NCBI RefSeq assembly: GCF_044923475.1
Contig: NZ_CP137338.1
Coordinates: 3,472,001-3,536,000 of the forward strand
Length of the DNA: 64,000 nt
Source: JAAURS01 sp044923475
GTDB taxonomy: Bacteria > Cyanobacteriota > Cyanobacteriia > Thermosynechococcales > Thermosynechococcaceae
Direction: 5' to 3'
The stretch's first letter is position 1. Every line of letters begins with the position of its first letter. This document shows positions 60,253-64,000 of the stretch, piece by piece. Both the position numbers and the translations under genes were made by a program. The notes beneath the pieces were generated by a model that saw nothing but the letters and a program-made list of their open reading frames with translations, searched no databases and was not told where the DNA came from.

Positions 60253-60654
60253 ATGCCCACCATCGTAGACATTGCCGTCAGCAACCCCGCCTTCAGTACC
60301 CTCGTCACCGCCGTCAGCGCCGCTGGACTCGTCGAAACCCTCCAAAGCCCCGGCCCCTTTACCGTCTTCGCCCCCACCGACGACGCCTTCGCCAAGCTCC
60401 CCCCCGGCACCATCCAAACCCTCGTCCAAAACATCCCCCAACTCACCCGCATTCTGACCTTCCACGTCGCATCCGGCAAGTTTACTAAAGACGATTTGGC
60501 AAAAATGGGTATAATTACCTCTATTGAAGGTTCTCCCATCAAAATTGATTGTTCCGATGGATTTGAAGTTAAAAACGCAACCGTTGTTGCCGCTGACATC
60601 GAAGCCGATAACGGCATCATTCACGTCATCGATACCGTCATCTTGATGGGTTAG
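60253..60654 (+). CDS. cupS: Fasciclin-domain protein CupS
   Basis: Predicted 133 residues from ATG 60253; a longer open frame upstream overlaps cupA and is not real. One fasciclin domain fills the protein: TIVDIAVSNPAFSTLVTAVSAAG, FTVFAPTDDAFAKLP, ITSIEGSPIKID, and DNGIIHVIDTVILM. CupS is the small soluble subunit of the NDH-1-3 CO2-uptake complex. There is no signal peptide, as expected for CupS and unlike exported fasciclins. Last gene of the cluster. Confidence 0.9.
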   Translation: MPTIVDIAVSNPAFSTLVTAVSAAGLVETLQSPGPFTVFAPTDDAFAKLPPGTIQTLVQNIPQLTRILTFHVASGKFTKDDLAKMGIITSIEGSPIKIDCSDGFEVKNATVVAADIEADNGIIHVIDTVILMG

Positions 60655-60705
60655 CCCTATGGGCGATCGCCCCAAAATCGATTGCTGTTTTGCCTCACTC
60701 CTCCC

Positions 60706-61908
60706 ATGCTCCTCACCACTCTTCACACCCTCAGAGCGCGTATCAGACAGTTTCGCCTTCGCCTCCCCCTCCTGTTTCTAATTGCCCTGTTGTCCACCCA
60801 AGGATTGGCCCAAGCAACCCTCCTATCGTCCCAGCGCACCCCTTCCGATATCCGAGGCGTGTGGCTCACCATCAACGACAGCGTAATCTGGCGCGATCGA
60901 GCAAACACCCAAAAAGCCGTTACCGATCTCGCCCGACTCAACTTCAACACGATCTATCCCGTAGTTTGGAATTCCGGCTACACCTTATACCCCAGCGCCG
61001 TAGCCCGACAAGCCAAAATTCAAGATTTTGTCCCCAAAGGCAAACAAGGTCAAGATACGCTTGCAGACATTATTACAAAAGGCCACCAACAAGGATTGCG
61101 CGTCATTCCGTGGATGGAATTTGGGTTCATGACCCCGCCCAGTTCCGAACTCGCCCTCCAACATCCCGACTGGCTCACTCAACAGGCCAACGGCAATCGA
61201 AACTGGGTCGGAGCCGCAGGCGAAGTGGTATGGCTCAATCCCTTTCATCCCGAAGTCCAGACCTTCTTCTCCAATCTAGTCACAGAAGTCGTTTCCCGTT
61301 ACGACGGAGACGGTATTCAGTTTGACGACCACACCAGCTTGCCGAATTCCTTTGGCTACGACCCCTACACGCTCAGCCTCTACGCCAAAGAAACCAAAAA
61401 AACAGGCATGCCTCACCCCAACGATCCGCATTGGGTGAGCTGGCGGGCCAACAAAATTTCGAGCTTTATCGAACAGCTCAACAAACGCGTCAAAGCCATC
61501 CGTCCCAACGCCGTGTTTTCCGTCGCACCCAACCCCTACGACACCGCCTACAAGGGCTATTTGCAAGACTGGTTGGGCTGGATTCGCAAAGGCTGGGTGG
61601 ATGAGCTAATCGTGCAAATCTATCGACCGACGCTAGAGAGCTTTATGGCTCAGGCCACTCGTCCAGAATTAACAGAAGCAAGACAAAAAATTCCGACTGG
61701 GGCGGGGATTTTGACTGGATTGCAAAACCAAAAGATCTCCATGGCGCAAATTCAGGCCCAAACACGCGCCGCACAATCCATTGGATTGGGGGTTACTTAT
61801 TTCTATTACGAAAGCCTTTGGGACGAAGCCCCAGAGCCGATCGCCCAGAGACAGTCGCAGTTTCAAACCTTGCTAGCAACCAATTCTTTACAATCTCGGT
61901 CGCGCTAA
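60706..61908 (+). CDS. Exported glycoside-hydrolase-like protein (GHL10/DUF187)
   Basis: Predicted 400 residues from ATG 60706 (MLLTTLHTLRARI); a TTG at 60682 is in frame. A signal peptide ends near GLAQA (about residue 37). The barrel begins DIRGVWLTINDSVIWRD and contains NTIYPVVWNSGYTLYPS, RVIPWMEFGFM, DGIQFDDHTSLP and VDELIVQIYRPT, the pattern of the GHL10 family of putative glycosidases related to YngK. Acts outside the cytoplasm, substrate unknown. Stand-alone gene between cupS and the permease. Confidence 0.85.
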   Translation: MLLTTLHTLRARIRQFRLRLPLLFLIALLSTQGLAQATLLSSQRTPSDIRGVWLTINDSVIWRDRANTQKAVTDLARLNFNTIYPVVWNSGYTLYPSAVARQAKIQDFVPKGKQGQDTLADIITKGHQQGLRVIPWMEFGFMTPPSSELALQHPDWLTQQANGNRNWVGAAGEVVWLNPFHPEVQTFFSNLVTEVVSRYDGDGIQFDDHTSLPNSFGYDPYTLSLYAKETKKTGMPHPNDPHWVSWRANKISSFIEQLNKRVKAIRPNAVFSVAPNPYDTAYKGYLQDWLGWIRKGWVDELIVQIYRPTLESFMAQATRPELTEARQKIPTGAGILTGLQNQKISMAQIQAQTRAAQSIGLGVTYFYYESLWDEAPEPIAQRQSQFQTLLATNSLQSRSR

Positions 61909-62020
61909 CCTAAGGTGAGTTTCAGCCCAGCGAGAGATAAAATCGCAACCTGAAACGATGACAGGTAGAATTGATTCGTCCGTTGCGGTCTCATCGACTC
62001 AGTTTTACCTCGGAGGTAGC

Positions 62021-63367
62021 ATGATGGAAAATTGGTCTGCGATCGCCGCCTCTGCCATCTTTATCAGCGTATTTGCCCTCATCATCAGCGAGAAAACCCA
62101 CCTGATGATTGCAGGGTTGCTGGGAGCCTTACTCCTAGTGCTGCTCAATATTCTGTCACTACAGGAAGCCATTAACTACATCAGCCGCAGCCACGCCACC
62201 CTAGCGCTCTTTTTTGGCGTCATGGTCATGGTGCGCGTCTTCGAACCCACCCGCATCTTCGAGTACCTCGCCACTCAAATCGTCATCCTGGCTAAAGGTC
62301 AAGGGAAACGCCTGCTGATCGGCATCGTGGCAATCACCACCCCCGTGTGTGCCGTACTGCCCAACGCCACCACCGTTATGCTGTTGGCTCCCCTAGTGCC
62401 ACCCATGGCGGAAGAATTAAACATTAACTTCATCCCACTGCTGATTTTGATGGTCTTTGTCGCCAACAGCGCCGGACTCCTCACCATCATCGGCGACCCT
62501 GCCACCTTCATCGTGGGTGATGCCGTCAATATCAGCTTTTTGGACTATCTGGGAAAGCTGAGCCTAGGTGGGGCGATCGCCATCATCACAATCCTCTTAC
62601 TGCTGCCCAGACTGTTCCCCAGCATTTGGCGCACTCAGCTAGAACATCCCGAAGAACTCCCCAAGATTAAAATTCAGCATCCCCGCATCTTGGCACCGGG
62701 CGGCATCATTGTCGCGCTTGTCCTGCTCTTTTTTGCGATTGGCGAGCTTTTGCCCACCCCCATTTCCCCGGCCACGATTGCCCTCTTGGGGGCAGCCTTG
62801 TGTCTGCTCCTCTGCCATCACAGCAAAACCGATTCCGTTTCAAATATTCTCAAGGATGTGGATTGGAGTACCCTAATTTTTTTCATGAGCATCTTCGTGC
62901 TGATTGGGGGACTCGAAAAAACAGGCGTAATTGGCAGTGCCTCCGGTATTCTGGCAGTCATCCTAGGGAAAAATATTGCGCTGGGATCCATAGTATTGCT
63001 GTTTACCGTAGGGCTACTGTCTAGCCTGATTCCCAACATTCCGCTCGTCGTGGCAATGGTGCCTCTCCTGAAGCAGTACGTCGTCACCGTCGGCTTAGCC
63101 AGCCCTGCCATCTTGGATCCAAATTTTGAAGGTCAGTTCCCACCCGAAATCCTGCCTTTGTTTTACGCGATGATGTACGGCGCAACGTTGGGCGGCAACG
63201 GCACGCTAGTGGGAGCATCTTCTAACATCGTGGCGGCAGGTATTTCAGAACAGCACGGCAAGCGCATTTCCTTTAAAACTTTCTTGAAGTACGGCATCCC
63301 CGTAACAGTGTGCCAGCTCGTCGCAGTCTGTCTGTACGTCGTGGTGCGGTTTCTCATTTTTCGCTAG
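62021..63367 (+). CDS. ArsB/NhaD-type ion transporter
   Basis: Predicted 448 residues from ATG 62021, with GGAGG 5 bases upstream; ATG 61958 is less likely. About 11 membrane helices in the pattern of the ion transporter superfamily: VCAVLPNATTVMLLAPL with AVLPNATT, FVANSAGLLTIIGDPATF, and the inverted partner SSLIPNIPLVVAMVPL with GATLGGNGTLVGASSNIVAAG. Such proteins move arsenite, Na+/H+ or dicarboxylates; the substrate cannot be deduced here. Absence of arsenic genes nearby speaks against arsenite. Confidence 0.85.
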   Translation: MMENWSAIAASAIFISVFALIISEKTHLMIAGLLGALLLVLLNILSLQEAINYISRSHATLALFFGVMVMVRVFEPTRIFEYLATQIVILAKGQGKRLLIGIVAITTPVCAVLPNATTVMLLAPLVPPMAEELNINFIPLLILMVFVANSAGLLTIIGDPATFIVGDAVNISFLDYLGKLSLGGAIAIITILLLLPRLFPSIWRTQLEHPEELPKIKIQHPRILAPGGIIVALVLLFFAIGELLPTPISPATIALLGAALCLLLCHHSKTDSVSNILKDVDWSTLIFFMSIFVLIGGLEKTGVIGSASGILAVILGKNIALGSIVLLFTVGLLSSLIPNIPLVVAMVPLLKQYVVTVGLASPAILDPNFEGQFPPEILPLFYAMMYGATLGGNGTLVGASSNIVAAGISEQHGKRISFKTFLKYGIPVTVCQLVAVCLYVVVRFLIFR

Positions 63368-63420
63368 TTCGGGAACCCGTACAGGTCTACAATTGCGAAC
63401 CCTAGCGGCATTCCAGTAAA

Positions 63421-63447
63421 TTAGCACTCGGGAGTAGAGAGTGCTAA
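63421..63447 (+). promoter_or_regulatory. CIRCE operator of groESL
   Basis: TTAGCACTC-N9-GAGTGCTAA, a perfect match to the CIRCE consensus bound by the heat-shock repressor HrcA, 36 bp upstream of the groES ATG. Confidence 0.95.
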
Positions 63448-63482
63448 ACTTCACATCCCTTGTCGTTAGGAGAAAAATTGAT

Positions 63483-63794
63483 ATGGCAGCAGTAACCCTA
63501 AGCGTATCGACCGTCAAACCCTTGGGCGATCGCGTTTTTGTAAAAGTCAGCGCTTCCGAAGAAAAGACCGCTGGAGGCATCTTACTTCCCGATAACGCTA
63601 AAGAAAAGCCCCAAATCGGCGAAGTTGCCGCCGCAGGTCCTGGCAAGCGCAACGACGACGGAACGCGTCAAGAAATGGAAATCAAGATTGGCGATAAGGT
63701 TTTGTACTCCAAGTACGCCGGAACTGACATCAAGCTCGGTGGCGACGAGTACGTCCTCCTGTCTGAGAAAGACATCTTGGCCATCGTGGACTAA
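63483..63794 (+). CDS. groES: Co-chaperonin GroES
   Basis: Predicted 103 residues from ATG 63483 with TTAGGAG upstream. VKPLGDRVFVKVSASEEKTA at the start, the mobile loop GGILLPDNAKEKPQ and the end YVLLSEKDILAIVD are canonical. Forms the heptameric lid of GroEL. Controlled by the CIRCE site just upstream and followed by groEL after 82 bp. Confidence 0.97.
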   Translation: MAAVTLSVSTVKPLGDRVFVKVSASEEKTAGGILLPDNAKEKPQIGEVAAAGPGKRNDDGTRQEMEIKIGDKVLYSKYAGTDIKLGGDEYVLLSEKDILAIVD

Positions 63795-63876
63795 CAATCC
63801 GCAGAATTGCGCGTGCGAAAAACGCTGACTTGTTGAAGTAAAGACGATTGACTAGAGCACCAGAGGTTGAGTTTGT

Positions 63877-64000
63877 ATGGCTAAGCGAATTATTTATAAC
63901 GAGAACGCGCGTCGCGCCCTCGAGAAAGGGATGGACATTTTGGCGGAAGCCGTTGCCGTTACCCTTGGACCTAAGGGTCGCAACGTCGTCCTGGAAAAGA
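63877..64000 (+). CDS. groEL: Chaperonin GroEL, 5' end only
   Basis: ATG 63877 opens the frame MAKRIIYNENARRALEKGMD, then VTLGPKGRNVVLEK, the conserved N-terminus with the nucleotide-binding TLGPKGRNV loop. Only 41 codons are inside the window; the gene is cut by the right edge. It is the second gene of the groESL operon. Confidence 0.97.
   Translation, partial: MAKRIIYNENARRALEKGMDILAEAVAVTLGPKGRNVVLEK

Overview
This window is a chromosomal segment of a phycobilisome-containing cyanobacterium. The HIP1 octamer GCGATCGC is abundant, and there are cyanobacterium-specific genes: cpcL, the ndhF3-ndhD3-cupA-cupS CO2-uptake cluster, an FtsH3-type protease and a Pap-type photosystem II assembly operon. 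The genus cannot be fixed from the sequence. No rRNA, tRNA or CRISPR array was seen.

Layout. 1-3769 (minus): a two-partner-secretion type FHA-domain protein followed by a CHAT/TPR protein that runs off the left edge. 3858-6067: two small paralogues ending in the same four-cysteine tail, next to an RNA m5C methyltransferase and a decayed copy of that methyltransferase's 3' end. 6114-13629: four large multi-membrane glycosyltransferase-like genes; three form an AT-rich minus-strand block. 13952-18102: ftsH, a DHH phosphoesterase, an HNH endonuclease with a tiny coupled ORF. 18102-24778: dnaK, a small membrane protein, and a split class II ribonucleotide reductase whose large part carries an intein placed exactly at the catalytic cysteine.

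24859-30437 is an accessory island: a P-loop ATPase broken by a 154-bp MITE, then several toxin-antitoxin modules (VapBC, a frameshifted PIN module, ParDE, HigBA) and a DUF6888/DUF6887-like pair, interspersed with five copies of an exactly 72-bp HIP1-bearing repeat. 30447-39460 is a Pap-like operon (homologous in order to Synechocystis slr0144-slr0152) lacking the petF gene and cut by an IS256 element and a tnpB element, which separate the SpkG-type kinase from the rest.

39965-48806: an unknown gene, a DUF1361 membrane protein, an Rrf2 regulator, pyruvate kinase, an aspartic-protease-like protein, CTP synthase, and a PAS histidine kinase with a receiver protein. 48803-52989 looks like a complete green-light system: a CcaR-type regulator, CpcL rod linker and CcaS-type kinase, with a tandem G-box upstream of cpcL. 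53329-60654 is a CO2-concentrating locus: a CcmR/NdhR-type LysR regulator, then ndhF3, a TAT-exported beta-carbonic anhydrase, ndhD3, cupA and cupS. The window ends with a GHL10-type glycosidase-like protein, an anion/proton antiporter-like permease, and groES-groEL under a perfect CIRCE operator.
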